64,000 nt of DNA from Pseudomonas tumuqii (GCF_013184545.1 NZ_JAAOJA010000004.1:1-64000); one strand, 5' to 3'. Numbered from the stretch's first letter, positions 45,979 through 57,263 are shown. Made by a program: numbers and translations. The notes: generated by a model not told the origin, from the letters alone.

Positions 45979-47310
45979 GTGTCCAACAACAATAACGGCT
46001 ATCCCTCCAGTGCCCGAGCCTGGGCTACTGTCGCCATTCTGATGGTGGCCTACGTGCTGTCGTTTATCGACCGGCAGATTCTCAACCTGCTGGTCGGCCC
46101 CATCCGCCGCGACCTGATGATCAGCGACACCCAGATGAGCCTGCTGATGGGCCTGTCCTTCGCTCTGTTCTACACCGTTTGCGGCATTCCCCTGGGCCGC
46201 CTGGCCGATACCAAGAGCAGGCGCGGGCTGATCGCCATCGGCATCCTGTTCTGGAGTGCGGCCACCGCCGCCTGCGGCATGGCCAGGTTGTACTGGCAGT
46301 TCCTGATTTGCCGCATCGGCGTCGGTGTCGGCGAGGCGGCCTTGTCGCCGGCGGCCTATTCGCTGATCGCCGACAGCTTCCCCGCCGCGCGCCGCGCTAC
46401 CGCCATCAGCGTCTACTCGATGGGGGTCTATCTGGGCTCGGGCCTGGCCTTTCTGTTCGGCGGCCTGGTCATCAAGCTGGCTTCGGCCCAGGGCGACGTG
46501 ATGCTGCCGGTAATCGGCGAAGTGCGGCCCTGGCAGCTGATTTTTCTCGCCCTGGGCGCCGCCGGAGTGCTCTTCACCCTGCTCATGCTGGCGGTCAAGG
46601 AGCCGGCCCGGCGTGGTGTCGGCGCCGGTGTCGCGGTGCCGCTGGCGGATGTCGGCCGCTATATCCGCGCCAACAAACGCACCGTGCTGTGCCACAACTT
46701 CGGCTTTGCCGGCCTGGCATTCGCCGGCTACGGCAGCGCGGCCTGGATTCCGACCTTCTTTATCCGCACCTACGGCTGGGACGCCGGCCAGGTCGGCATC
46801 GTCTACGGCAGCATAGTGGCGGTGTTCGGTTGCCTGGGCATCGTCTCCGGCGGGCGTCTGGCCGACCGGATGGCCAGGCGCGGCAGCAGCGACGCCAATA
46901 TGCGTGTCGGTCTGTATGCCGCCATAGGTGCCGCGCCCTTCGTGCTGGTCTTCCCGTTGATGGACAGCGCACTCTGGGCGGCGATCCTGATCGCGCCGGC
47001 GGTGTTCTTCCTGAGCATGCCGTTCGGCGTCGCCCCGGCGGCGATCCAGGAAATCATGCCCAACTCGATGCGCGGCCAGGCCTCGGCGATCTATTTGTTC
47101 GTCATCACCCTGATCGGCCTGGGCATCGGCCCGACGGCGGTGGCGCTGGTGACCGACTATGTATTCGGCGATGACCTGGCGCTGCGCTACTCGCTGCTGA
47201 TCGTCACCAGCATCGCCGTATTCAGCTCGGTCGTGTTGCTGAGCATGAGCCTCAAGCCCTACCGCGACAGCGTGGTGCGCCTGCAGCAGTGGGCGGCCAG
47301 GTCGGCCTGA
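45979..47310 (+). CDS. MFS transporter, spinster-like
   Basis: A 443-residue transporter with twelve hydrophobic segments. It shows the family features YVLSFIDRQILNLLVGPIRRD in helix 1, GRLADTKSRRGLIAIG in the first cytoplasmic loop, and RIGVGVGEAALSPAAYSLIAD in helix 4-5. The resemblance is to spinster-type MFS proteins, whose bacterial substrates are varied. The GTG at 45979 is chosen because AGGAG lies eight bases upstream; GTG 45961 would place that site inside the gene. Confidence 0.88.
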   Translation: MSNNNNGYPSSARAWATVAILMVAYVLSFIDRQILNLLVGPIRRDLMISDTQMSLLMGLSFALFYTVCGIPLGRLADTKSRRGLIAIGILFWSAATAACGMARLYWQFLICRIGVGVGEAALSPAAYSLIADSFPAARRATAISVYSMGVYLGSGLAFLFGGLVIKLASAQGDVMLPVIGEVRPWQLIFLALGAAGVLFTLLMLAVKEPARRGVGAGVAVPLADVGRYIRANKRTVLCHNFGFAGLAFAGYGSAAWIPTFFIRTYGWDAGQVGIVYGSIVAVFGCLGIVSGGRLADRMARRGSSDANMRVGLYAAIGAAPFVLVFPLMDSALWAAILIAPAVFFLSMPFGVAPAAIQEIMPNSMRGQASAIYLFVITLIGLGIGPTAVALVTDYVFGDDLALRYSLLIVTSIAVFSSVVLLSMSLKPYRDSVVRLQQWAARSA

Positions 47311-47325
47311 CGGCCGGCTGCCTGC

Positions 47326-47964
47326 TCAGGCGTCCTTCTGCTTGGTGCCGAAGATCTTGTCGCCGGCATCGCCCAGGCCGGGAATGATGTAGCCGTGCTC
47401 ATTGAGGCGCTGGTCGATCGAGGCGGTGAAGATCATCACCTCGGGGTGGGCGTCGGCCACTGCCTTGATCCCTTCTGGCGCGGCGACCAGCACCATGGCG
47501 CGGATATCCTTGCAGCCGGCCTTCTTCAGCAGGTCGATGGTGGCGACCATGGAGCCGCCGGTGGCGAGCATCGGGTCGATGATCATGGCCAGGCGCTCGT
47601 CGATTTCCGGCACCAGTTTTTCCAGGTAGGTGTGCGCCTGCAGGGTCTTCTCATTGCGCGCCACGCCCACGGCGCTGACCTTGGCCCCGGGAATCAGGCT
47701 GAGCACGCCGTCGAGCATGCCGATGCCGGCGCGCAGGATCGGTACCACGGTGATTTTCTTGCCGGAGATTTTCTCCACCTGCACGGTGCCCGCCCAACCC
47801 TGGATCTCGCAGTTTTCCAGGGGCAGATCCTTGGTCGCTTCGTAGGTCAGCAGGGCGCCGACCTCCTGGGCCAGCTCGCGGAAGTTCTTCGTGCTGATAT
47901 CGGCGCGGCGCATCAGGCCGAGTTTGTGGCGGATCAGCGGGTGGCGGATCTCGAGGACGGGCAT
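47326..47964 (-). CDS. upp: uracil phosphoribosyltransferase
   Basis: A 212-residue salvage enzyme making UMP from uracil and PRPP. It shows [29 protein letters not shown], the PRPP loop [13 protein letters not shown] and the C-terminal [16 protein letters not shown]. Convergent with the MFS gene (15-base gap) and divergent from hpt. The 251-base region between upp and hpt should hold both promoters. Confidence 0.97.
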   Translation of the reverse strand: MPVLEIRHPLIRHKLGLMRRADISTKNFRELAQEVGALLTYEATKDLPLENCEIQGWAGTVQVEKISGKKITVVPILRAGIGMLDGVLSLIPGAKVSAVGVARNEKTLQAHTYLEKLVPEIDERLAMIIDPMLATGGSMVATIDLLKKAGCKDIRAMVLVAAPEGIKAVADAHPEVMIFTASIDQRLNEHGYIIPGLGDAGDKIFGTKQKDA

Positions 47965-48215
47965 GCTGGACTCTCCGACGGGCTGGCAAAAAAAAATTGG
48001 CCTAGATTAGCATTGGCTTTGCGTTGCTGGCGCGCAGACGCACGCGGCTTACAGGAATTCAGGGTGTAATGTCGCCGATTGCGCATACCTCCGGCGGTTT
48101 GTCTGCCAGGGCTTGCTCCGCCGGGGGCAGATGGGTACCTTTGCCGACTTTTATTCTGACGTATCGATCAGTTTCTGTGCTTGTTCAGCTTTCGTCCACT
48201 CATAGAGGAAAGACC

Positions 48216-48773
48216 ATGCCCGTCGATCTCGCCCATATCCGCCAAGTCATGCTGGAAGCCGATTGCCTGTACACCGAAGCCGAAGTGGAAGCGGCCATCG
48301 ACCAGGTCGCCGCGGCGATCAACGACGAGTTGGCCGAGCGCAACCCGGTGGTGTTCTGCGTGATGAACGGCGGCCTGATCTTCTCCGGCAAGTTGCTGCC
48401 CAAGCTCGACTTCCCGCTGGAGTTGTCCTACCTGCACGCCACCCGTTATCGCAACGAAACCAGCGGTGGCGAGCTGTTCTGGAAGGCCAAGCCGGAAATC
48501 TCCTTTATCGACCGCGACGTGCTGATCATCGACGACATCCTCGATGAAGGGCACACCCTGGGCGCGATCGTCGACTTCTGCCGCCACGCCGGTGCCAGCG
48601 CGGTGCATACCGCGGTGCTGATTGACAAGGATCACCAGCGCAAGGCGCGCCCGGACCTGCAAGCCGATTACGTCGGCCTGCCCTGCATCGATCGTTACAT
48701 CTTCGGCTACGGCATGGATTACAAGGGCTACTGGCGCAACGCCGCCGGGATCTATGCGGTCAAGGGCATGTAG
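48216..48773 (+). CDS. hpt: hypoxanthine-guanine phosphoribosyltransferase
   Basis: A 185-residue purine salvage enzyme. It shows VVFCVMNGGLIFSGKLL, LSYLHATRYRNET and the PRPP loop VLIIDDILDEGHTLGA, with the late DYKGYWRN. An AGAGGAAAG ribosome site precedes the ATG at 48216. It is paired with upp across a divergent promoter region. Confidence 0.95.
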   Translation: MPVDLAHIRQVMLEADCLYTEAEVEAAIDQVAAAINDELAERNPVVFCVMNGGLIFSGKLLPKLDFPLELSYLHATRYRNETSGGELFWKAKPEISFIDRDVLIIDDILDEGHTLGAIVDFCRHAGASAVHTAVLIDKDHQRKARPDLQADYVGLPCIDRYIFGYGMDYKGYWRNAAGIYAVKGM

Positions 48774-48782
48774 CGATGCGCG

Positions 48783-50531
48783 TTACGGGGTGGTCACCAC
48801 CTCGTTCGATTCTTCTGCCGGCTGCAGCCAGCGCAGGGCCTTCGCCCGCGCCTGATCGAGGTCGCGTACATAGGCCAATTGGCCCTCGACCCGCTGGATG
48901 CCGGCGCGGCGCAGTTGCAGGCGCACCTGCGGCGTCGGGCCGCTGAGTACCAGGCCCACGCCTTGCGTGCGGTAGTCGCGCAATACATTGTCCAGCGCCG
49001 CCAGGGCGGTCATGTCGAGCAATGGCACGGCACTGATCTCGACGATCACCACCTTCACCCCGGGCGTGAAGCGGCGCAGCACGCTCAGGGCCTTTTCCGC
49101 CGCGCCGAAGAACAGCGGGCCGCGAATGGCGTAGGCCAGGACATGCTCGGGCAGGTCGCTCAGCGCTTCGTGGAAGTGCTTGGGCAGGGCGGCGGTGTCG
49201 GTCAGGTCGCTCATGCGCTTGATGAACAGCCCGGCGGCCAGCAGCAGGCCGACGCCGACCGCCAGCACCATGTCGAACAATACCGTCAGCACCAGACAGG
49301 TCAGCAGCACCAGCACATCGCTGCGCGGGGCGATGCGCAGGGTGTGCTGCACGTGGCGCGCCTCGCTCATGTTCCAGGCGACCATCAGCAGCAGGGCGGC
49401 CATGGCCGCCATCGGCAGGTAGCTGAACAGCGGCGCGAGGAACAGGATGGCGATCAGCACCACGCCGGCATGGATGATCGCCGCCAGCGGCGAAAAGGCG
49501 CCGGCGCGCACGTTGGCGGCGCTGCGGGCGATGGCCGCGGTGGCCGTGATGCCGCCGAACAGCGGCGCCATCAGGTTGCCGATGCCCTGACCGAGCAACT
49601 CGCCATTGGGGTCGTGCTTGCTGCCGGTCATGCCGTCGGAGACCACCGCGCAGAGCAGCGATTCGATGGCGCCGAGCATGGCGATGGCGAAGGCCGGCGC
49701 GAGCAACTGGCGGACCAGCTCGAAGGATAGCTGCAGCGGCTGGCCGTCCGCTCCGGGCAGTTGCCAGGGCCAGGCGAAACTCGGCAGGAACGGCGGGATG
49801 CCCGGGTGCTCGACGCCGTCCAGGCTGTAGCTGAAGCGCTCGCCGAGGGTCGCCAGTGGCAGGCCGACGTGCTCCAGCAGCAGCCCGAGCACGGCGCCGA
49901 TGGCCAGGGCGGCCAGGTGCCCGGGGATTCTCGGCACCCAGCGCGGCCAGAGTATCAGCACGCTCAGGCAGACCAGGCCGACCAGGGTGTCGGCGAGCTG
50001 CAGGCCGGGCAGTGCCTGCAGCAGCAGGCTCAGCTGTTCCACGTAGTTGTTCGGCTGGCCGAGCGGGCTCAGGCCGAACAGGTCCTTGAGCTGCAGGGTG
50101 GCGATGACGATGCCGATGCCCGCGGTAAAACCCAGGGTCACCGGATAGGGGATGAACTCGATCAGGCGGCCGGCACGCAGCAGGCCCAGGGCGATCAGGA
50201 TCAGCCCGGACATCAGGGTGCACAGCAGCAGGCCGCCGAGGCCGAATTGCTGGGTGATCGGCAGCAGGATCACCACGAAGGCCGCGGTGGGGCCGGAGAC
50301 GTTGAAGCGCGAACCGCCGCACAGGGCGATCAGCGGGGCAGCGATCAACACCGTATAGAGACCGTGCTGCGGCGCCACGCCCACCGCAATCGCCAGGGCC
50401 ATGGCCAGCGGAATGGCGATGATGCCGACGGTGACGCCGGCGCTCAGGTCGCCGCGCAGGCTTTTCCAGCCATAGCCGGCCCGCAGGCTCTGGCGCCAGG
50501 CGGCGAACAGCGGCGGTAAGGATAGCGACAT
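48783..50531 (-). CDS. SulP-family anion transporter with STAS domain
   Basis: A 582-residue membrane protein with the SLC26/SulP core: GDLSAGVTVGIIAIPLAMAL, GGSRFNVSGPTAAFVVIL, and PYPVTLGFTAGIGIVIA. A C-terminal STAS domain (about 460-560) shows VVIVEISAVPLLDMTALAALD. Substrates of such proteins include sulfate, bicarbonate or dicarboxylates; this cannot be resolved here. The ATG at 50531 is chosen; the longer frame has a Cys/Arg-rich leader. It is convergent with hpt (9-base gap). Confidence 0.93.
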   Translation of the reverse strand: MSLSLPPLFAAWRQSLRAGYGWKSLRGDLSAGVTVGIIAIPLAMALAIAVGVAPQHGLYTVLIAAPLIALCGGSRFNVSGPTAAFVVILLPITQQFGLGGLLLCTLMSGLILIALGLLRAGRLIEFIPYPVTLGFTAGIGIVIATLQLKDLFGLSPLGQPNNYVEQLSLLLQALPGLQLADTLVGLVCLSVLILWPRWVPRIPGHLAALAIGAVLGLLLEHVGLPLATLGERFSYSLDGVEHPGIPPFLPSFAWPWQLPGADGQPLQLSFELVRQLLAPAFAIAMLGAIESLLCAVVSDGMTGSKHDPNGELLGQGIGNLMAPLFGGITATAAIARSAANVRAGAFSPLAAIIHAGVVLIAILFLAPLFSYLPMAAMAALLLMVAWNMSEARHVQHTLRIAPRSDVLVLLTCLVLTVLFDMVLAVGVGLLLAAGLFIKRMSDLTDTAALPKHFHEALSDLPEHVLAYAIRGPLFFGAAEKALSVLRRFTPGVKVVIVEISAVPLLDMTALAALDNVLRDYRTQGVGLVLSGPTPQVRLQLRRAGIQRVEGQLAYVRDLDQARAKALRWLQPAEESNEVVTTP

Positions 50532-50760
50532 GGGGCCTCCGGCATGGCTGCGCGGAGTATAGAGCCTGGCGCGCGGCCAGGGCGTTGACCTAAGTCGGCT
50601 GTTGGCGTCGACGCGCCGTGTGCTACAACGTCCGGCTGGCTGTTTGCCGGGCAGGTCCAGGCCTGCCATCGCCATCTCCCAGCCCGCTTGCGCGTTGAGC
50701 AGCAGCCTCCGCCAGAGGTACACTGCCGGCCCCGTGTGGCCTGCAGTGTTGGAGTGAACG

Positions 50761-51048
50761 ATGCGTAAAGACAAGAAACAGGTGATTGGCGAAGAGATCG
50801 GTGACGAGCCGATCAAGCTGTTCCTCTCCGTGGAGCCGGCTGACGCCACGCCGCCGTCGTTGCACAAGCTGATCAAGGCCTATCGCGGCCTGCGCATCGA
50901 CGATTTCGCGCGTTTCGTCGGCTTTTTCGTCGAAGCCGGTTACGACCTCGAGGCCAAGGATGCCCAGGGTCGCGATTTCATCGCCCTGATCCAGGATCAG
51001 CGCTTTGCCGAACCCTATATCGAAGTGGTCAAGGCCGCCCGCGGCTGA
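50761..51048 (+). CDS. PA4642-family small protein
   Basis: A 95-residue protein starting MRKDKKQVIGEEIGDEPI, with KAYRGLRIDDFARFVGFFVE and a C-terminal FIALIQDQRFAEPYIEVVKA. It matches the small PA4642-type proteins of pseudomonads. It is soluble and charged with no catalytic motif. Function unknown. Confidence 0.85.
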   Translation: MRKDKKQVIGEEIGDEPIKLFLSVEPADATPPSLHKLIKAYRGLRIDDFARFVGFFVEAGYDLEAKDAQGRDFIALIQDQRFAEPYIEVVKAARG

Positions 51049-51060
51049 TCTGCTATTTCC

Positions 51061-51132
51061 CGTAGCCCGGATGACATCCGCGAGCGGTATGCCACGACCC
51101 AGCTGCTGTCCTGGATCTCATCCAGGCTACGA
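51061..51132. repeat. REP-like pair between the PA4642-type and DUF58 genes
   Basis: CGTAGCCCGGATGACATCCG (51061-51080) and CCTGGATCTCATCCAGGCTACG (about 51110-51131) are inverted copies of the GTAGCCCGGATG type REP. They fill the 89-base gap between two convergent genes. Confidence 0.8.
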
Positions 51133-51137
51133 ATCGC

Positions 51138-52469
51138 CTATAGCACCCCGGCCTTCTTCCAGTCCAGGTAGCGGCTGACCAGTTGCGGGCCCAGTTCGCT
51201 GGGGCGGGCGTCGAGCACCGGCACGTTGTGCGCGGCCAGGCGCTCGTGCAGGCCGGCGCGGTCGTTGAGGTAATCGACCGCGCCGCAGTAGCTCAGGGCC
51301 GTGGCAAGATCCTCGACCGGCGTGTGGCGCAGGCTGTCGAGCACCTCTTCGCGCAGGGTGGCGATCAGCACGCGGTGCTGGCGGCCGATGCGTTTGACCG
51401 CGCTCAATAACTCCTCGTCATCTTCGTCGCGCAGGTTGCTCACCAGCACCACCAGGGCGCGCCGCCGTTGGCGGGCGAGCAGGCTGTCGGCCGCGGCGGC
51501 GAAGTCGGCCGGCTGCAGGGTGCTGCGCAGGTCATATACGGCGTTCAGCAGCACATTGAGTTGCGCCGGCCCTTTGACCGGCGCGAGGAAGCGCTGCTGC
51601 TCCCCGGCAAAGGTCGCCAGGCCCACCGCATCGCCCTGGCGCAGGGCCACATAACTGAGCAGCAGGCAGGCATTGAGGGCGTGGTCGAAGTGCGCCAGTT
51701 CGCCGTCCTGGCTGCGCATGCGCCGGCCGCAGTCGAGCAGGAAGATGATCTGCTGGTCGCGCTCGTCCTGGTACTCGCGGGCGATCGGCGTGCGCTTGCG
51801 GGCGGTGGCCTTCCAGTCGATCTGGCGCAGGCTGTCGCCGTCGCGGAATTCGCGCAGCTGGTGAAACTCCAGACCCAGGCCGCGGCGTGGCCGCTGGCGT
51901 ACGCCAAGCTGGCTGAGCCAGTCGTCGACCGCCATCAGTTGCGCGCCATACAGGCGGGCGAAGTCCGGGTAGACCCGGGTTTCCCCGGGCAGGGCCAGGT
52001 AGCGGCGCGCGCGCCACAGGCCCAGCGGGCTGGGCAGGTCGATCTCGCACTGGGTAAAACTGAAGTGCCCGCGCAACAGCGGCCGCACGCGGTAGCTGAG
52101 CTGCGTCTGTTCGCCCGGACGCAGTTCGATGCGTTGCGGCAGATGCTCGAACGCCATGCCATCGGCCACGTGGTCGAACACCTCCAGCGCCAGGGGCTGG
52201 GCATAGGCGTGGTGCAGGCACAGGCGTACCTCGCTCCAGCGCCCCAGCGGCAGGTTGCCCGGCAACAGCCGCTCGAGGCGTGGCGAGGGCAATTTGCGCA
52301 CGCGCAGGGCATCCACCAGCGCCGCGCCGGTCAGCGCCAGCAGCAGCCCCCACCAGAGCGCGTGCAGGCTCTGCGGCACTTTTACCGCCAGGGCCTGCAA
52401 GACGCCGAGCACAATCGCCAGGCCGAGCAGGGCGCCGAGCAGGCTCAGCAGCGCGCGTGCGGGCTTCAT
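51138..52469 (-). CDS. DUF58-domain protein with degenerate metal site
   Basis: A 443-residue protein with two N-terminal membrane helices (about 8-28 and 37-53), a middle part with LLRGHFSFTQCEIDLPSPLG, and the DUF58 signature RQIDWKATARKRTPIAREY. The vWA-like metal motif reads LLDCGRRM, not DxSxS. These proteins are partners of MoxR ATPases and are thought to be assembled or activated by them. It ends the six-gene operon, 25 bases after the MoxR gene. Confidence 0.9.
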   Translation of the reverse strand: MKPARALLSLLGALLGLAIVLGVLQALAVKVPQSLHALWWGLLLALTGAALVDALRVRKLPSPRLERLLPGNLPLGRWSEVRLCLHHAYAQPLALEVFDHVADGMAFEHLPQRIELRPGEQTQLSYRVRPLLRGHFSFTQCEIDLPSPLGLWRARRYLALPGETRVYPDFARLYGAQLMAVDDWLSQLGVRQRPRRGLGLEFHQLREFRDGDSLRQIDWKATARKRTPIAREYQDERDQQIIFLLDCGRRMRSQDGELAHFDHALNACLLLSYVALRQGDAVGLATFAGEQQRFLAPVKGPAQLNVLLNAVYDLRSTLQPADFAAAADSLLARQRRRALVVLVSNLRDEDDEELLSAVKRIGRQHRVLIATLREEVLDSLRHTPVEDLATALSYCGAVDYLNDRAGLHERLAAHNVPVLDARPSELGPQLVSRYLDWKKAGVL

Positions 52470-52494
52470 GCGCCAACCCCCGGGATCGACAGGT

Positions 52495-53525
<1,031 letters not shown>

Positions 53526-53526
<1 letters not shown>

Positions 53527-54719
53527 CATAGGGCATTCCTGAGTGTTTGCAGGTGGGCGACCTGGCGGGTGAAGTCGACGGCGGACAGGCGCTGTGTGGG
53601 CAGCGGCCGCATGGCTTGGCTGATGGCGCGGCTGGGCAGACGGGTCAGGCGTCCCAGCACTTGCCATTGTTCGGTCACGCCGAGGCGCTCGAAACCGGGG
53701 TGACGGCGTCGCGCGCGGCGCTGGATATCCTGTTGCAAACCCTGCAGCAGGCTGTGCTGGCCGCTGCGCCTGAGGAGGAAGTCGGCGCTGCCGCGCAGGT
53801 GCTCCTGCAACTGCCGGCGACTCGGGCTGGCTGGCGCTTGCAGCGGTCCCTGACGCATGCCGACGTGCCACAGGCCGAGGCCGAGCAGCAGGGCCAGGGC
53901 CAGCAGGGCCTGGGGGAAGTCGCGCAACAGCAGGCTGAACAGGTCGTCGCGCTCGGCGTGGTAGAGCAGGGTCACGGCGCTGTCCTGGCTCAGGTACCAG
54001 AGCAGCCAGGCATTGTCGTAATTGGCGATGCTGTCGTTCTGCCAGATCCAGCTGTCGCTCAGCACGCTGACCAGGCCGTCGCCATGGTAGAGCTGGACCA
54101 GGTGGGTCGCCGCGGCACTGTTGGCCCAGGCATGGGCGCGATTGTCGGCATCGTAGAGGTGAAAACCGGTGTCGAAACTGAAGTAGGCCGGCGCGTCCTC
54201 GTTTTCCAGGTAGAGCTGGGTCAGTTCGGGGTAGGCGCTGGCTGCGGTCTCGTCGGCATCCGGAGCGGGTTCCTCTGCCTCGTCGTCTGGCTGGTCGAGG
54301 TCGTCGCTCTGGTACTGCTGCAGGCCCAGGCTGTCGAGCAGCAGGTCGCCGCTTCTACCCTCATCCTCATCCCACAGGCGTTCGGCCACCAATACCAGAT
54401 GCCCGCCCTTGGCCGTCCAGGCCAGCAGGCGTTCGACCTGGCGCGGGCTCATGCGCTGGCGATCGGCAAGCAGCAACAGGGTCTGCCCGGCACTGGGCAG
54501 GGTCGGCAGCAGCTGCAGGTCCGCGCTGCGCTGCACCTGCAGGCCCTGCTGGCGGAGAAAGTGCTCGGCGGCCAGGTACGGATTGGCCTGCGCCTCGGGT
54601 GCCGGACCGTGCTCGAGGGTTTCGGTGTAGGGCTGGGCGCGGCTCAGCAGGTAGAGGCCGAGCAGGATCAGGCCAAGCATGAGCGCGCTGCCGATAAGCC
54701 ACTGGCGGCGTCTGCTCAT
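53526..54719 (-). CDS. DUF4350-domain membrane protein
   Basis: A 397-residue protein with an N-terminal membrane helix (about 7-26) and a periplasmic domain resembling DUF4350 (NPYLAAEHFLRQQGLQVQRS, LLLLADRQRMSPRQVERLLAW, GHLVLVAERLW). A second helix lies near 280 (QALLALALLLGLGLWHVG), followed by a cytoplasmic Arg-rich tail. It lies between DUF4129 and MoxR and overlaps both. Role unknown; part of the MoxR complex by context. Confidence 0.87.
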
Positions 54720-56296
54720 GTTCTTACCCTGTCGTCGAACAGGCGCCGCCAGTCTTGGCACAGCGTCTGGCGCAGCTCGTCCGGCGGCAGGCGATGGCCG
54801 TAGGCGAGATTCTGCCAGTGCAGGGTCAGGGCCTGGCTGAAGCTGCTCAGTTCGCTTTGCTCCAGGTCCTCGACCAGGCGCAGCACTTCGCTCTCGGTGT
54901 GGGCGCTGTTCAGGGGCAGGCGATAATCGTCCAGCAGGCGGCTGAGCAAGGCGCGATAGAGCAGGCTGAGAGCCGCGCGCGGCTGTTCGGCCCAGAGTTG
55001 CTCGACTGTGCCGGCGACATCTTCTGGCAAGCTTTGCGGGGTCACCTCCAGGCCGAACAGCTGGCGGCTGGGCGGCGTTGCGGTGCGCTGCGGCAGGCCC
55101 AGGCGCCCGGCGAAGACGCCGAGCCATTGCCGATAACGCCAGCCCAGCAGGGCCACCAGGCCGAGCAGGGCCGCCCAGAGCAGGGCCTCGAAAAACAGCG
55201 CGACGGCGTCGATGCTGTTCCAGAATTCGGCCAGCTTGAAGAACTTCTCGAGCAGTTCCAGCAGGCCGCTGAGCTGCTCTTCGCTCGGCTCTGCGGCTGG
55301 TTCTTGCTCGCCGAAGCGCCAGCGGGTAACGGTTTCGCGGTGTTCAAAGGGTGGTTGATCCAGCAGTTGCTCGATGCTGTGCTGGGCCGCCTGGCTGCTC
55401 AGCGGTTGCTTGAGCAGGCGTGCGGCCTCGGGACCTCTGGGGTCTTCCAGCGGCAGCGGACAACTGCCGATCTCGGCAGCCATGACCGGCGTCGGCGCTT
55501 GCAGCAGCAACAGGCCGCAACCGAGCAGCAGGGCGTAGGCCACGCCGGTCAGGCGCTGGCGCAGTTGGCGGAACACCAGTTCGATATCCCAGCCCTCCAG
55601 GGCGGTGCGTCGGTTCAGGTAGAGGGTAAAGCCGCAGGCCACGTAGACCGGTTCCCAGACGATCAGCACCAGCACATACAGCAGGTTGGACAGGTGTTCC
55701 AGCCACAGCCACTCGCCGGCCGCCGCATTGGCCAGGCTTTGCCAGCTCCAGTCCAGCTCGATCTGCGCCGGCAGCAGCAGGTAGAACAGGCTGACCAGGC
55801 CCAGCCACAGCGCCATCTCCAGGTGCATGCCGACCACCGTCAGCCAGCTCGCGGCGCCCGCATCGCGCTGGCCCAGGACTACCAGGCGCTGGCTGCGCGC
55901 CTGGCCGGACAAGCCTTCGAGTTGCAACACCGGCAGGTCGAAGCTGCGCGTCGCACTGAAGCGGCGCCAGGTCAGACTGGCCAGCAACTGCGGTCTGAGC
56001 AGGCCGGGCAGGGCCTTGAGCGCTTGCTTGAGGCTGGGCGTGTCGCCGAACAGGGCACGGGCGAGGATATGCAGCGGCAGGCGCTCGTAGGCCGGTTTCA
56101 ACCACCAGAAGGCGAATATCGCCCAGCCCGGGTAGTCCCACAGCAACAGGCAGAGCAGGGCGAAGATCGGCACCGTGACCAACGCCCAGCTGGCCAGCAA
56201 CAGGCCGGCATGCCGGCGCGCCAGCAGTACGCCCAGATCCAGCGCTTCCCAGGGACCGCGCGGACGGATCGCCACGCTGGCATCAGTCAGGCGCAT
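54716..56296 (-). CDS. DUF4129-domain membrane protein
   Basis: A ~526-residue protein with several membrane helices in the first half (LLLASWALVTVPIFALLCLL and LWLGLVSLFYLLLPAQIELD among them). A later soluble stretch follows, then a helix near 350 and the C-terminal DUF4129 domain (AALSLLYRALLSRLLDDYRL, HTESEVLRLVEDLEQ). The start is ATG 56296 or GTG 56302, both inside the end of the SpoIIM gene. DUF4129 domains regularly accompany MoxR/DUF58 systems. Confidence 0.87.
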   Translation of the reverse strand: MRLTDASVAIRPRGPWEALDLGVLLARRHAGLLLASWALVTVPIFALLCLLLWDYPGWAIFAFWWLKPAYERLPLHILARALFGDTPSLKQALKALPGLLRPQLLASLTWRRFSATRSFDLPVLQLEGLSGQARSQRLVVLGQRDAGAASWLTVVGMHLEMALWLGLVSLFYLLLPAQIELDWSWQSLANAAAGEWLWLEHLSNLLYVLVLIVWEPVYVACGFTLYLNRRTALEGWDIELVFRQLRQRLTGVAYALLLGCGLLLLQAPTPVMAAEIGSCPLPLEDPRGPEAARLLKQPLSSQAAQHSIEQLLDQPPFEHRETVTRWRFGEQEPAAEPSEEQLSGLLELLEKFFKLAEFWNSIDAVALFFEALLWAALLGLVALLGWRYRQWLGVFAGRLGLPQRTATPPSRQLFGLEVTPQSLPEDVAGTVEQLWAEQPRAALSLLYRALLSRLLDDYRLPLNSAHTESEVLRLVEDLEQSELSSFSQALTLHWQNLAYGHRLPPDELRQTLCQDWRRLFDDRVRT

Positions 56297-57263
56297 GGGC
56301 ACCTCGGCCGGCCAGCAGCAGGTAGCTCAGCACCAGCAACCAGAGGGCGGCGCCAACCGCATATTTGACCGTCGGTTCGGCGAAGGTCATCGAGGACCAG
56401 TAGGCCTCGACGAATGCCGCCAGCACCAGCAGCACAATCACCCCGCCAATCAGACGCACGCTGCGCCCGGCGGCCAGGCGCAAGGCTTCGCCGCGTGACC
56501 GGCGACCGGGCGCGAGCAGGGCCCAGCCGAGCTTGAGGCCGGCGCCGCCCGCCAGGGCGATGGCGGTCAATTCGAAGGCGCCGTGGCCGATGACGAACGA
56601 CCAGAAGGTCGTGCCGTAACCGATCTGGCTCAGGTGGCCGGCCACTGCGCCGATCATCAGGCCGTTGAACAGCAGGAAGAACAGGCTGCCCAGGCCCAAC
56701 AGCAGGCCGCTGGCGAAGGTCTGAAAGGCGATGCCGATGTTGTTCATGATGTAGAAGCCGAACATCAGCCAGTCGTCGCCCGAGTGGCGTTCGCCGAAGC
56801 GCCCGAGGCGCCGGGCATCGGGGTCGTACATCTGCTCCATGCTCGCCACCTGGTCGGCATCGACCAGGCTGTAGATCAGTTCGGGGAACAGGTAGACCAG
56901 CGCGCCCATGACCAGCAGGCTGCCGAAAAACACCAGGCTGGCGACCAGCACGCAGCGCCATTCGGCGCGGACCAGACGGGGGAAGCCGCCCAGCAGGAAA
57001 CCGAGCAACTGCGCGCCCAGGGGGCTGCGATGGCGATAGAACTGCTGGTGGCCACGCAGCGCCAGTTGCTGCAGTTGCTCGATCAGGTGGTTGCTGTAAC
57101 CGCGGGCCTGGGCCAGGGCCAGCTGCTGGCACAGGCGCCGGTAAGCGGCGGCGAAGCCCTTGCATTGCTGGCTGTCGGCCTTGCCGCGTTCAAGCGCGTC
57201 GAGTTGTTCGGCGAAGGCTTGCCAGTCGACCTGGTGACGGCTTTCGAACAGGCGCTGTTTCAT
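56283..57263 (-). CDS. SpoIIM-like (stage II sporulation protein M family) membrane protein
   Basis: A 326-residue membrane protein of the SpoIIM/DUF95 family. After a cytosolic helical N-terminus, it shows YIMNNIGIAFQTFASGLLLG and the glycine-rich VIGHGAFELTAIALAGGAG motif. In non-sporulating bacteria this family occurs with RDD and MoxR genes. It overlaps its neighbours on both sides. Function unknown. Confidence 0.9.
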   Translation of the reverse strand: MKQRLFESRHQVDWQAFAEQLDALERGKADSQQCKGFAAAYRRLCQQLALAQARGYSNHLIEQLQQLALRGHQQFYRHRSPLGAQLLGFLLGGFPRLVRAEWRCVLVASLVFFGSLLVMGALVYLFPELIYSLVDADQVASMEQMYDPDARRLGRFGERHSGDDWLMFGFYIMNNIGIAFQTFASGLLLGLGSLFFLLFNGLMIGAVAGHLSQIGYGTTFWSFVIGHGAFELTAIALAGGAGLKLGWALLAPGRRSRGEALRLAAGRSVRLIGGVIVLLVLAAFVEAYWSSMTFAEPTVKYAVGAALWLLVLSYLLLAGRGAHAPD

